Of a stretch of 38,436 bases of DNA, positions 9,692 to 17,757 are shown piece by piece. Under the pieces are notes generated by a model. That model was not told where the DNA came from, ran no database searches, and worked only from the letters and a program-made list of their open reading frames with translations. Positions within the stretch are counted from its first letter, which is position 1, and each line of letters starts with the position of its first letter. Source of the stretch: Geodermatophilus sp. DF01-2 (GTDB taxonomy: Bacteria > Actinomycetota > Actinomycetes > Mycobacteriales > Geodermatophilaceae); assembly GCF_004571065.1 (NCBI RefSeq), contig NZ_SPQN01000038.1, positions 1 through 38,436 of the forward strand, given 5' to 3'. Made by a program: the position numbers and the translations under genes.

Positions 9692-12151
9692 ATGCCTCGT
9701 ATCGACCGCATCGCCGAACCATGGGGAACCCGCACCCCGTACGGCCCGGGGGAGACGTGGCCCACGCGGGTCGACTCCCACCTCGCCGACGGGCTGACCG
9801 AGGCCGACGTCGACCGCTGGGTCCAGTCGGCCACGATCCTGCACAGCAACGGCGACGCCCTGGACATCGCGGTGAAGGACGACCGGATCGTCGGTGTCCG
9901 CGGCCGGGCCGTCGACCGGGTCAACCACGGCCGGCTGGGTCCCAAGGACCTCTTCGGCTGGCAGGCCAACAACTCCCCCGAGCGGCTCACCAAGCCGCTC
10001 ATCCGCAAGAGGGGCAAGCTCGTCGAGACCGACTGGGACACCGCGATGAACGCGGTCGCCGGCCGGTGCAAGGAACTGCTCGAGGAGCAGGGCCCCAGTG
10101 CGATCAGCTTCTACACCACCGGCCAGTTGTTCCTCGAGGAGTACTACACCCTGGGCCTGATCGCCCACGGCGGGATCGGCACGAACCACGTCGACGGCAA
10201 CACCCGGCTGTGCACGGCCACCGCGGCCGCGGCGCTCAAGGAGACCTTCGCCTGCGACGGGCAGCCCGGCTCCTACACCGACATCGACTCCGCCGACGTC
10301 ATCGCCCTGTACGGGCACAACATGGCCGAGACCCAGACGGTGCTGTGGACCCGGGTCCTCGACCGGCTGGCCGGGCCCAACCCGCCCAAGGTGGTCTGCG
10401 TCGACCCCCGGGAGACCCCGGTCGCCCGGGCGGCCACGGTGCACCTGGCGCCGCGGCCGGGCACGAACGTGATGCTGATGAACGCGCTCCTGCACGAGAT
10501 CATCGCCCACGGCTGGATCGACCGGGAGTACATCGAGGCCCACACTGTCGGCTTCGCCGAGCTCGAGAAGCAGATGAAGGCCTACACCCCCGAGGTGGCC
10601 GCCGAGGTCTGCGACGTCCCGGCGGAGCGGATCCGGGAGGCGGCCCGCATCCTCGGGCAGGCGGAGCGGTTGCTGTCCACGGTGCTGCAGGGCTTCTACC
10701 AGGCGCACCAGGCCTCGGCCGCCGCCGTCAGCGTCAACAACATCAACGTCATCCGCGGCATGCTGGGCAAGCCCGGCTGCGGGATCCTGCAGATGAACGG
10801 CCAGCCCACCGCGGAGAACACCCGCGAGGCGGGGGCGGACGGCGACCTGCCGGCGTTCCGCAACTGGGAGAACGACGAGCACATCGCGGACCTCGCGCGG
10901 ATCTGGAACATCGACCCGATGGAGATCCCGCACTACTCCCCGCCGACCCACATCATGCAGCAGCTGCGGTACATGGAGGAGGGCACGATCCGCTTCCTGT
11001 ACGTGACGGCCACGAACCCGGCGGTCTCCCTTCCGGAGCTGGCGCGGATCCGGGAGATCCTGGCCCAGGAGCGGCTGTTCCTCGTCGTCCAGGACATCTT
11101 CCTGACCGAGACCGCACAGCTGGCCGACGTCGTCCTGCCCGCCGCGACCTGGGGCGAGAAGACGGGCACCTTCACCAACGTCGACCGCACGGTGCACCTC
11201 TCGGAGAAGGCGGTGGAGCCGCCCGGTGAGGCGAGGTCCGACCTGGACATCCTCATCGACTTCTCCCACCGGCTCGGCCTGGAGGACAAGGACGGGCAGC
11301 CGCTGGTGAAGTGGACCGACGCCGAAGGCGCCTTCGAGGGCTGGAAGGAGTGCAGCCGGGGCCGCCCGTGCGACTACAGCGGCATGAGCTACGACAAGCT
11401 GCGCGGTGGCAGCGGCATCCAGTGGCCGTGCAACGACGAACACCCGGACGGCTCCGAGCGCATCTACGTCGACGGGCAGTTCTGGGCCCACCCCGACTAC
11501 TGCGAGAGCTACGGCCGGGACATGGTCACCGGGGCGCCGGTCGAGGAGACCGAGTACCGGGCGCTCAACCCGACGGGGAGAGCCGTGCTCAAGGCCGCCG
11601 AGTACGTCGCGCCGCACGAGCTGCCCAGCCAGGAGTTCCCCTTCCAGCTCACCACCGGCCGCACCCTGTACCACTTCCACACCCGCACGAAGACCGGCCG
11701 GGCACCGCAGTTGGACGCCGCCGCCCCGGAGGTCTGGGTAGAGATGTCGGCGAGCGACGCCGCGGACCGGAAGTTCGCCGAGGGCGACCTGCTGGAGGTC
11801 AGCACACCGCGGGGCCGGGTGCGGGCCCGGCTGCGGATCAGCGGGATCCGGCCGGGCGTGCTGTTCCTGCCGTTCCACTACGGCTACTGGGACACCAAGG
11901 ACGGCGCCCGGCCGAAGAAGAAGGAGGACAGCCGGGCCGCCAACGAGCTGACCCTCACCGACTGGGACCCGGTGTCCAAGCAGCCGATCTTCAAGACGGC
12001 GGCGGCCCGGGTCGAGCGGGTCGCCCGCAGCAAGGGCACCCCGGCCGCGGCACCCACCACCACCGGGTCGGCGCCGGTCACCGGCGCCGTCCCACCCACC
12101 GTGGGCGGCGACAGCGCCCGCGTCGAGGAGCTCCTGGGAGGTCAGGCGTGA
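9692..12151 (+). CDS. Molybdopterin oxidoreductase (NasA/formate dehydrogenase-like) without the N-terminal Fe-S site
   Basis: 819 aa. The fold is that of the DMSO-reductase family, nearest in pattern to assimilatory nitrate reductases and FdhF-type subunits: GHNMAETQTVLWTRVLD, VVCVDPRETPVARAA, NINVIRGMLGKPGCGILQMNGQPTAENTREAG, ATNPAVSLPELARI, DVVLPAATWGEKTGTFTNVDRTVHLSEKAV, and a C-terminal domain with TTGRTLYHFHTRTKTGRAP. The probable molybdenum ligand is Cys174 in GNTRLCTATA. The usual CxxC...C...C site for [4Fe-4S] is gone: the segment reads QSATILHSNG (residues 45-54), and the last ligand position is Gly83 in GRLGPKD. The final 50 residues are a Pro/Ala/Thr tail. ATG 9692 was chosen from the promoter position; GTG 9674 and ATG 9680 are alternatives. 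The stop overlaps the next start. Confidence 0.85.
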   Translation: MPRIDRIAEPWGTRTPYGPGETWPTRVDSHLADGLTEADVDRWVQSATILHSNGDALDIAVKDDRIVGVRGRAVDRVNHGRLGPKDLFGWQANNSPERLTKPLIRKRGKLVETDWDTAMNAVAGRCKELLEEQGPSAISFYTTGQLFLEEYYTLGLIAHGGIGTNHVDGNTRLCTATAAAALKETFACDGQPGSYTDIDSADVIALYGHNMAETQTVLWTRVLDRLAGPNPPKVVCVDPRETPVARAATVHLAPRPGTNVMLMNALLHEIIAHGWIDREYIEAHTVGFAELEKQMKAYTPEVAAEVCDVPAERIREAARILGQAERLLSTVLQGFYQAHQASAAAVSVNNINVIRGMLGKPGCGILQMNGQPTAENTREAGADGDLPAFRNWENDEHIADLARIWNIDPMEIPHYSPPTHIMQQLRYMEEGTIRFLYVTATNPAVSLPELARIREILAQERLFLVVQDIFLTETAQLADVVLPAATWGEKTGTFTNVDRTVHLSEKAVEPPGEARSDLDILIDFSHRLGLEDKDGQPLVKWTDAEGAFEGWKECSRGRPCDYSGMSYDKLRGGSGIQWPCNDEHPDGSERIYVDGQFWAHPDYCESYGRDMVTGAPVEETEYRALNPTGRAVLKAAEYVAPHELPSQEFPFQLTTGRTLYHFHTRTKTGRAPQLDAAAPEVWVEMSASDAADRKFAEGDLLEVSTPRGRVRARLRISGIRPGVLFLPFHYGYWDTKDGARPKKKEDSRAANELTLTDWDPVSKQPIFKTAAARVERVARSKGTPAAAPTTTGSAPVTGAVPPTVGGDSARVEELLGGQA

Positions 12152-12630
12152 AGCTCGACATGGCGATCGAAGAACTGCACCGGTCGGAGAACCACCTGGT
12201 CACCGTGCTGATGTCGATGTCGGACAAGCACAAGGCCGACCACGAGGTCTTCTACGTCACCCGGGACATGGCCAAGTGGTCCCGTGAGCACGTGGCCGAG
12301 CTCGCCAGGATCGGACGGGACTTCGGGCTCGACCTGGACCCGGAGGCCTCGGAGGACCCGGGCCTGCTCGCCGGCATGAAGCAGCGGACGTCCGACCTGC
12401 TGGGACGGCGGTCGACACCCGGCCTGCTGCTGCTGGCCGACCTGCGCCACCTCTACCGCGAGGCGGCCGGCACCTCCCTGGACTGGGAGATCCTGGCCCA
12501 GTCCGCGCAGGGCGCCAAGGAACAGGAGCTGCTCGACGTGGCCGAGAAGTGCCACCCGGAGTCGCTCCGTCAGGCGCGGTGGGCCAACGCCCACCTCAAG
12601 GTGGCCTCACCGCAGGTGATCGCGAGCTGA
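12148..12630 (+). CDS. Helical partner protein of the molybdopterin oxidoreductase
   Basis: 160 aa, soluble, almost wholly helical, with no recognised family. GTG 12148 overlaps the upstream stop as GTGA, so it is translated with the oxidoreductase and is probably a partner. The first two helices carry regularly spaced acids and histidines (Glu8, Glu9, His11, Glu14, His16; His28, His32, Glu33; Glu47, His48, Glu51) that look like a ferritin- or hemerythrin-type four-helix bundle able to hold metal, but the spacing does not match a canonical diiron signature. Helix 3 starts near residue 85 (PGLLLLADLRHLYREAAG) and helix 4 near 118. Either an electron-transfer partner or a maturation chaperone would fit. 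Confidence 0.7.
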   Translation: MKLDMAIEELHRSENHLVTVLMSMSDKHKADHEVFYVTRDMAKWSREHVAELARIGRDFGLDLDPEASEDPGLLAGMKQRTSDLLGRRSTPGLLLLADLRHLYREAAGTSLDWEILAQSAQGAKEQELLDVAEKCHPESLRQARWANAHLKVASPQVIAS

Positions 12631-12643
12631 TGGCCGAGGGGCT

Positions 12644-12672
12644 CGGCCCGGGCCGCTCCGCGGCCCGGGCCG
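12644..12672 (+). terminator. Strong GC hairpin ending the molybdopterin oxidoreductase operon
   Basis: CGGCCCGGGCC (12644-12654) pairs perfectly with GGCCCGGGCCG (12662-12672); GC/GC closing pairs extend it to a 13-bp stem with a 3-nt TCC loop. It lies 14 nt after the stop codon of the 160-aa gene. There is no U-run, as is common in GC-rich actinobacteria. Confidence 0.7.
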
Positions 12673-12849
12673 TCCTCCATGACCGCGGCAGCGACGGCGT
12701 AGGAGCCGGGTGGGTGGTTCGACTCGTGGGCACCGCCGCGGCGGCGCAGGCGGCGGGCGGCTGAGGGGTTCGTCCCCCCGGGTCCCGGGTCGGAGCCGGC
12801 AGGCCGATGGCGGGTTTGCCGCGCCCGCGCTGACGGGCACCGAGGGGCG

Positions 12850-13362
12850 ATGGACGCCGAGGTCACCCTCACGGTCGACGGCACGGCCCACCGCCTCACG
12901 GTCGACACCCGCACCACGCTGCTGGACGCCCTCCGGGAACGGCTGGGCAACACCAGTCCGAAGAAGGGCTGCGACCACGGCCAGTGCGGCGCGTGCACGG
13001 TCCTCCTGGACGGCAAGCGGGCGCTCTCCTGCCTCGCGCTGGCGGTTGCCCACGACGGCGCGGAGATCATCACTGCCGACGGCCTTGCGGCGGACGGCGA
13101 GCTGCACCCGGTGCAGCAGGCCTTCCTCGACCGGGACGCCTTCCAGTGCGGCTACTGCACCCCCGGGCAGATCTGCTCGGCGGTCGGCGTCCTGGACGAG
13201 GTGCGGCGCGGCTGGCCCAGCCACGCCGGCCCGGACCTCACCGCCGACCCGGAACTCAGCCACGACGAGGTCGCCGAGCGCATGAGCGGGAACCTGTGCC
13301 GCTGCGGCGCCTACGTGAACATCGTCCCGGCGGTCCAGCAGGCGGGGGGTGGCCAGGCGTGA
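12850..13362 (+). CDS. Xanthine dehydrogenase/aldehyde oxidoreductase family, 2Fe-2S subunit (PaoA-like)
   Basis: 170 aa. Small electron-transfer subunit of a molybdenum hydroxylase. The plant-type [2Fe-2S] ligands are Cys41, Cys46 and Cys49 in GCDHGQCGACTV plus Cys61. The second, alpha-helical [2Fe-2S] site uses Cys100 and Cys103 in CGYCTPGQ and Cys150 and Cys152 in CRCGAY. All eight ligands are present. Unlike E. coli PaoA there is no twin-arginine signal, so the enzyme should stay in the cytoplasm. The start ATG lies after a GAGGGGC site. It is first in a three-gene operon and overlaps the next gene by GTGA. Confidence 0.93.
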   Translation: MDAEVTLTVDGTAHRLTVDTRTTLLDALRERLGNTSPKKGCDHGQCGACTVLLDGKRALSCLALAVAHDGAEIITADGLAADGELHPVQQAFLDRDAFQCGYCTPGQICSAVGVLDEVRRGWPSHAGPDLTADPELSHDEVAERMSGNLCRCGAYVNIVPAVQQAGGGQA

Positions 13363-14366
13363 AGCCGTTCGCCTACGCCCGTCCGGCGGACGTCGCCGAG
13401 GCGGTACGGGACGTCGCCGCCGAGCCGACCGCCGTCTTCCTCGGCGGCGGCACCAACCTGGTCGACCACCTCAAGCTCGGCATCGTCCGCCCGGACCTGG
13501 TCGTCGACGTCCGCACGCTCACCTCGCGCAGCATCGACGACCTCCAGGACGGCGGACTGCGGGTCGGCGCCGCGGTGACCAACAGCGAGCTGGCCGCCGA
13601 CCGGCGGGTCCGCGAGCGGTACCCGGTGCTGGCCCAGGCGCTGCTGGCCGGTGCCACCGGTCAGCTGCGCAACCTGGCCACCACCGGCGGCAATCCGCTG
13701 CAGCGCACCCGCTGCGTCTACTTCCAGGACGCCAGCACCGCCTGCAACAAGCGCGAGCCGGGGACGGGCTGCTCGGCGGTCGGCGGCTACACCCGCTACC
13801 ACGCGGTCCTCGGCGTCCCGGCGGCGCTGCCCGACCCGACGGCGCCCGAGACGTGCATCGCCACGCACCCCTCCGACATGGCCGTGGCGCTGGCCGCGCT
13901 GGACGCGCAGGTGCAGGTGCTCGGCCCGGCCGGTGCGCGCACCGTCCCGTTCGTAGATCTGCACCGGCTGCCCGGCGAGGACCCCTCCCGGGACACGGTG
14001 CTGGAGCACGGTGAGCTGATCACCGCGATCGACCTGCCGCCGCTGCCGGCCGGCGCCCGCTCGGCCTACCGCAAGGTCCGCGACCGGGCCTCCTACGCCT
14101 TCGCCCTGGTGTCGGTGGCCGCGGTCGCGAGCGGGAACGGCGATGTCCGGCTCGCCCTGGGCGGGGTCGCGCACAAGCCGTGGCGCGCCACCCGGGCCGA
14201 GGGTGTGCTGCGCGGCGGGCCGCTGACCGAGGACACCGTGCGCGCCGCGATGGCGGCCGAGCTGGCCGCCGCCCAGCCGCAACCGGGGGTCGACAGCGGC
14301 AACGGCTTCAAGATCCCGCTCGTGACACGCACGGTCGTGGCGACCCTGCGCGACCTGGAGGCCTGA
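13359..14366 (+). CDS. Xanthine dehydrogenase family FAD-binding subunit (PaoB-like)
   Basis: 335 aa. Carries FAD between the 2Fe-2S and the molybdenum subunits. The FAD-binding FLGGGTNLVDHLKLG (residues 28-42) and the ATTGGNPLQRTRC block are clear. It belongs to the PaoB/YagS branch, because the loop after that block has the inserted cysteines (Cys119, Cys129 in CNKREPGTGC, Cys138, and a likely fourth at Cys166) that hold an additional [4Fe-4S] cluster in PaoB. The start GTG 13359-13361 overlaps the stop of the 2Fe-2S subunit. The frame is open far upstream, but that part is the other gene in a second frame. Confidence 0.92.
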   Translation: MKPFAYARPADVAEAVRDVAAEPTAVFLGGGTNLVDHLKLGIVRPDLVVDVRTLTSRSIDDLQDGGLRVGAAVTNSELAADRRVRERYPVLAQALLAGATGQLRNLATTGGNPLQRTRCVYFQDASTACNKREPGTGCSAVGGYTRYHAVLGVPAALPDPTAPETCIATHPSDMAVALAALDAQVQVLGPAGARTVPFVDLHRLPGEDPSRDTVLEHGELITAIDLPPLPAGARSAYRKVRDRASYAFALVSVAAVASGNGDVRLALGGVAHKPWRATRAEGVLRGGPLTEDTVRAAMAAELAAAQPQPGVDSGNGFKIPLVTRTVVATLRDLEA

Positions 14367-14367
14367 C

Positions 14368-16458
14368 ATGACCGATCTGCTCGAACCCCGGGCCATCGGC
14401 CGGGACCTCGTCCGGCGCGACGGCGTGGCCAAGGTGCGCGGCACCGCGACCTACGCCTACGAGACGCCGGTCGAGCGACCCGCCTACGCCCACCCCGTCC
14501 AGGCCACCGTCGCTCGGGGCCGGGTCACCGCCATGGACACCGCGACCGCCGAGGGGCTGGACGGGGTGCTCGCGGTCCTCACGCCGTCCACCGCCGAACG
14601 GCTGGCCTCCACGGAGGACCGCGAGTTCGCCGTCCTGCAGTCCGACGAGGTCGCCTTCCGCGGTCAGCTGATCGGCGCCGTGGTCGCCGAGACCTCCGAG
14701 CTGGCCCGCCAGGCCGCCGACTCGATCCGGGTCACCTACGCCGAGCAGTCGCACGACACCGAGCTGTCCGCCGACCGGGACGACCTGTACGCCCCCGGGA
14801 AGGTCAACGCCGGCCACGAGACGGACACCAGCGAGGGGGACGTCGCCGCGGCCATGGCCTCCGCCGACGTGACGATCGAGCAGACCTACACCACGGCGAT
14901 GTACCACAACAACCCGCTGGAGCCGCACAGCACGACGGCGCTCTGGGACCCCGCGGGCGACGGGCACCTCACCCTGTGGGACTCGACCCAGGGCGTGCAC
15001 CCCGACCGGGCTGCCGTGTGCGAGGTCTTCGGGCTGGCGCAGGAGCAGGTTCGGGTGATCTGCCCCTACGTCGGCGGGGGGTTCGGCTCGAAGGGGACCC
15101 CGCACGCGCACGTGATGCTCGCCGCGATGGCGGCGCGGGCGCTGCCGGGCCGCCCGGTCAAGCTGGCGCTGACCCGCCAGCAGATGTTCTTCCTGGCCGG
15201 CTACCGCACGCCCACGATCCAGCGGATGCAGCTGGCTGCCGACCGCGACGGCCGGCTGTCGGCGGTCGCGATCGACGTGGTCGTGCAGACGTCGCGGATC
15301 AAGGAGTTCGCGGAGCAGGCCGGCGTCCCGGCGCGGATGATGTACGCCGCACCCAACCGGCGCAGCACCCACCGGGTGGCCGCGCTCGACGTGCCGGTGC
15401 CCTCGTGGATGCGCGCGCCGGGGGAGTGCCCGGGCATGTTCGGCCCCGAGGTGGCGCTCGACGAGCTGGCCGAGGAACTGGGCATCGACCCGATCGAGCT
15501 GCGCATCCGCAACGAGCCCGAGGTCGACCCGGACACCGGGAAGCCGTGGTCGAGCCGGCACCTGGTGGAGTGCCTGCGCGAGGGCGCCGAGCGCTTCGGC
15601 TGGGCCGACCGCCCGCCAGCCCGGCACCGCGACGGGAACTGGCTGGTGGGCACCGGCGTAGCCGCCTCGGTCTACCCCACCATGCGGCAGGCCCGGTCGA
15701 CCGCGAACCTGCGCTACGAGGACGGTCGCTACGTCGCCGAGATCGGCGCGGCCGACCTCGGCACCGGGGCGTGGACGGTGCTGCCCCAGATCACCGCCGA
15801 CGCTCTCGGTGTCGACGTCGCCGACGTGGACGTGCGGATCGGGGACACCGAGTACCCGATCGCCTCGGTCGCCGGCGGGTCGTCGGGCACCAACACGTGG
15901 GGCTCGGCGCTGGTCGTGGCCGCCCGCGCGTTCCGGGAGAAGTTCGGCGGCTCGCCGTCCGACGGCGACGAGGTCGCCGGCGACGTCGACCAGGCCGCGC
16001 AGGACGAGGACCACGCGGCCTACGCGTTCGGTGCCCAGTTCGTCGAGGCCCGGGTGCACGCCGACACCGGTGAGATCCGGGTGCCGCGGCTGCTCGGCGT
16101 CTTCGCCGCCGGCCGGATCGTCAACCCCCGCACCGCCCGCTCGCAGTTCGTCGGTGGGATGACCATGGGGCTGTCCATGGCGCTGCACGAGAACAGCGTC
16201 TGGGACCCGCAGGTGGGCCAGGTGGCCAACCACGACCTCGCCGAGTACCACGTCACGGTCAACGCCGACGTCGGCGACGTGCAGGCCCACTGGCTCGACG
16301 AGCACGACCCCTTCGTCAACGCGATGGGGTCCAAGGGCATCGGCGAGATCGGGATCGTCGGCACGGCCGCGGCCGTCGTCAACGCCGTCCACCGGGCCAC
16401 CGGCGTCCGGGTGCGGCACCTCCCGGTGACCCTCGACAAGCTGCTGCCCGGCCTGTGA
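14368..16458 (+). CDS. Xanthine dehydrogenase family molybdopterin-binding subunit (PaoC-like)
   Basis: 696 aa, catalytic subunit. It begins with the usual GRDLVRRDGVAKVRGTATYAYE block, has HNNPLEPHSTTALWD (substrate channel), the ICPYVGGGFGSKG molybdopterin loop, WMRAPGECPGMFGPEVALDELA, AGGSSGTNTWGSA, and ends with GSKGIGEIGIVGTAAAVVNAV, in which Glu660 is the expected catalytic glutamate. As in PaoC, the arginine-proline-containing MRAPGE loop is that of aldehyde oxidoreductases rather than of xanthine dehydrogenase proper, so aromatic or aliphatic aldehydes are likely substrates. ATG 14368 follows the preceding stop by one base. No PaoD/XdhC-type maturation gene is seen in this window. Confidence 0.93.
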   Translation: MTDLLEPRAIGRDLVRRDGVAKVRGTATYAYETPVERPAYAHPVQATVARGRVTAMDTATAEGLDGVLAVLTPSTAERLASTEDREFAVLQSDEVAFRGQLIGAVVAETSELARQAADSIRVTYAEQSHDTELSADRDDLYAPGKVNAGHETDTSEGDVAAAMASADVTIEQTYTTAMYHNNPLEPHSTTALWDPAGDGHLTLWDSTQGVHPDRAAVCEVFGLAQEQVRVICPYVGGGFGSKGTPHAHVMLAAMAARALPGRPVKLALTRQQMFFLAGYRTPTIQRMQLAADRDGRLSAVAIDVVVQTSRIKEFAEQAGVPARMMYAAPNRRSTHRVAALDVPVPSWMRAPGECPGMFGPEVALDELAEELGIDPIELRIRNEPEVDPDTGKPWSSRHLVECLREGAERFGWADRPPARHRDGNWLVGTGVAASVYPTMRQARSTANLRYEDGRYVAEIGAADLGTGAWTVLPQITADALGVDVADVDVRIGDTEYPIASVAGGSSGTNTWGSALVVAARAFREKFGGSPSDGDEVAGDVDQAAQDEDHAAYAFGAQFVEARVHADTGEIRVPRLLGVFAAGRIVNPRTARSQFVGGMTMGLSMALHENSVWDPQVGQVANHDLAEYHVTVNADVGDVQAHWLDEHDPFVNAMGSKGIGEIGIVGTAAAVVNAVHRATGVRVRHLPVTLDKLLPGL

Positions 16459-16459
16459 G

Positions 16460-16526
16460 AGGACCCCGCCCCGGCCCACCCAGAGGCTCACCGCGAGCTT
16501 GCGAGCGGTGAGAAGGACGGGGTCCT
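16460..16526. repeat. Nested palindrome, terminator-like or dispersed repeat
   Basis: Outer arms AGGACCCCG (16460-16468) and CGGGGTCCT (16518-16526) enclose a second perfect hairpin, CTCACCGC (16487-16494) with GCGGTGAG (16505-16512). It begins one base after the PaoC-like stop, so it can stop transcription, and on the other side it abuts a gene remnant. The two-tier structure is more elaborate than a simple terminator. Confidence 0.7.
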
Positions 16527-16548
16527 TCCGGGGACCGACCCTCCTGCG

Positions 16549-16830
16549 TCACGACGTCGCGCCGCGCTCCTGCTCGGCGTGGGTGCCCAGCAGCCCGGCG
16601 GGCTCGCCCGTCGGACCCTCCTGGGGCAGCCCGGCGCGGAAGGGAGTCCGGCTTCTGCTCCCCGACCGGGAACGGCGGGAGCAGCGGCACGTCGGGATCG
16701 ACCAGGACCTCGAGGACGACGGGCCGATCGGCTGCCAACGCCCGGCCCCACGTCGGGCCGAGCTCCGCGGGGTCGGTCACCCGGATGCCGGTGAGGCCCA
16801 GCAGGTCGGCGTACGGGCACGCCCACTGCT
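16549..16830 (-). pseudogene. C-terminal remnant of a thiamine-diphosphate enzyme (pyruvate oxidase/acetolactate synthase-like)
   Basis: Reading the minus strand from about 16825 gives PYADLLGLTGIRVTDPAELG, then TWGRALAADRPVVLEVLVDP and DVPLLPPFP, the end of the C-terminal domain of PoxB-like enzymes. After QKPDSL the frame is shifted by one base in the run near 16631-16640, and the next frame continues as GLPQEGPTGEPAGLLGTHAEQE to a TGA at 16549-16551. About 90 of the usual 550-600 residues remain. There is no start, and the upstream DUF427 promoter region follows directly. It is a dead gene, probably cut by a deletion. Confidence 0.75.
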
Positions 16831-16873
16831 GCAGCCGTTCCACGACGACGTCCGCTGCGCTATCCGGCTCCCC

Positions 16874-16900
16874 GGGTGAACACCCCGCGACGCCGGGTAG
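16874..16900 (+). promoter_or_regulatory. SigB-like promoter of the DUF427-FAD oxidoreductase operon
   Basis: GGGT/GGTG at 16874-16878, 16-17 nt spacer, GGGTAG at 16895-16900, 36 nt before the DUF427 ATG. The -10 fits the stress-sigma GGGTA pattern; the -35 is only a partial match. Confidence 0.45.
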
Positions 16901-16936
16901 GGGGACGAGGACCCCGAGGACGACGAGAGGACGCCG

Positions 16937-17731
16937 ATGAGCCTCACCATGGGCAGCGGCCCGCTGGTCGGGACCCGCCGCGGTTCCTTCGATGACGGCA
17001 CCCGCATCTCCGAGCACCCGCTGTACCTGGAGGAGCTGGACCGGCGGGTGCGCGGATACGTCGGCGGCCGGCTGGTGGTCGACGCCGCCGCCCCGCGGCT
17101 GCTGCACCAGGACGGGCAGCTGCCGCGCTGGTGGTTCGACCGGTCCGCGGTCGACGAGGACCTCCTCACGCCCACCGACCGCACCCGGGAGGACCCTGCC
17201 CTCGGCACGGTGCGGTCCTGGGACCTGCACGTGGGTGAGCGGACCGTCCAGGACGCGGCCGAGGACGTCCCCGACCCGGCGCCCGGGCTTCCGCCGCTGG
17301 CCGGCCTGGTGGCCGTCGGGTTCGACGCCCTCGACCGCTGGCTCGAGGAGGACGACGAGGTCATCGGCCACCCCCGGGACCCGTACCACCGGGTGGACAC
17401 CCGGCGCTCGAGCGACACCGTGGTGGTCCGGGTCGGCCGGGAGGTCGTCGCCGAGTCCACCCGGCCGGTCAAGCTCTTCGAGACCGGACTGCCGGTGCGC
17501 TGGTACCTGCCGCCGGAGGACGTGCGGAGCGCGTTCCTCTCGCCCTCCCTGACCCGCACGATCTGCCCGTACAAGGGCATCGCGTCCTACTGGTCGCTGA
17601 CGGTGGGGGACCGGGTCGTCCCGGACGGGGCGTGGACCTACGCCGACCCGCTCGGGGAGGCGCTGCAGGTCCGCGGCTTCCTGTCCTTCCTGGGCGAGGG
17701 CGTCGAGGTCGAGGTCCGGCGCGCGGCCTGA
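16937..17731 (+). CDS. DUF427 protein with two DUF427-like halves
   Basis: 264 aa. The C-terminal half (about residues 155-262) is a full DUF427 domain: SDTVVVRVGREVVAESTRPVKLFETGLPVRWYLPPEDV, then CPYKGIASYWSL and the GAWTYADPLGEALQVRGFLSF block. The N-terminal half (about 35-105) has a diverged copy (RRVRGYVGGRLVVDAAAPRLLHQDGQLPRWWFDRSAVDEDLL). DUF427 is widespread and structurally known, but without an agreed activity. ATG 16937 has GAGAGGACGCCG ahead of it. The FAD oxidoreductase gene starts 26 bp downstream, so the two are very likely one transcript. Confidence 0.88.
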   Translation: MSLTMGSGPLVGTRRGSFDDGTRISEHPLYLEELDRRVRGYVGGRLVVDAAAPRLLHQDGQLPRWWFDRSAVDEDLLTPTDRTREDPALGTVRSWDLHVGERTVQDAAEDVPDPAPGLPPLAGLVAVGFDALDRWLEEDDEVIGHPRDPYHRVDTRRSSDTVVVRVGREVVAESTRPVKLFETGLPVRWYLPPEDVRSAFLSPSLTRTICPYKGIASYWSLTVGDRVVPDGAWTYADPLGEALQVRGFLSFLGEGVEVEVRRAA

Positions 17732-17757
17732 CCGAGCCGGCCCGGGAGGGAAGAGGG

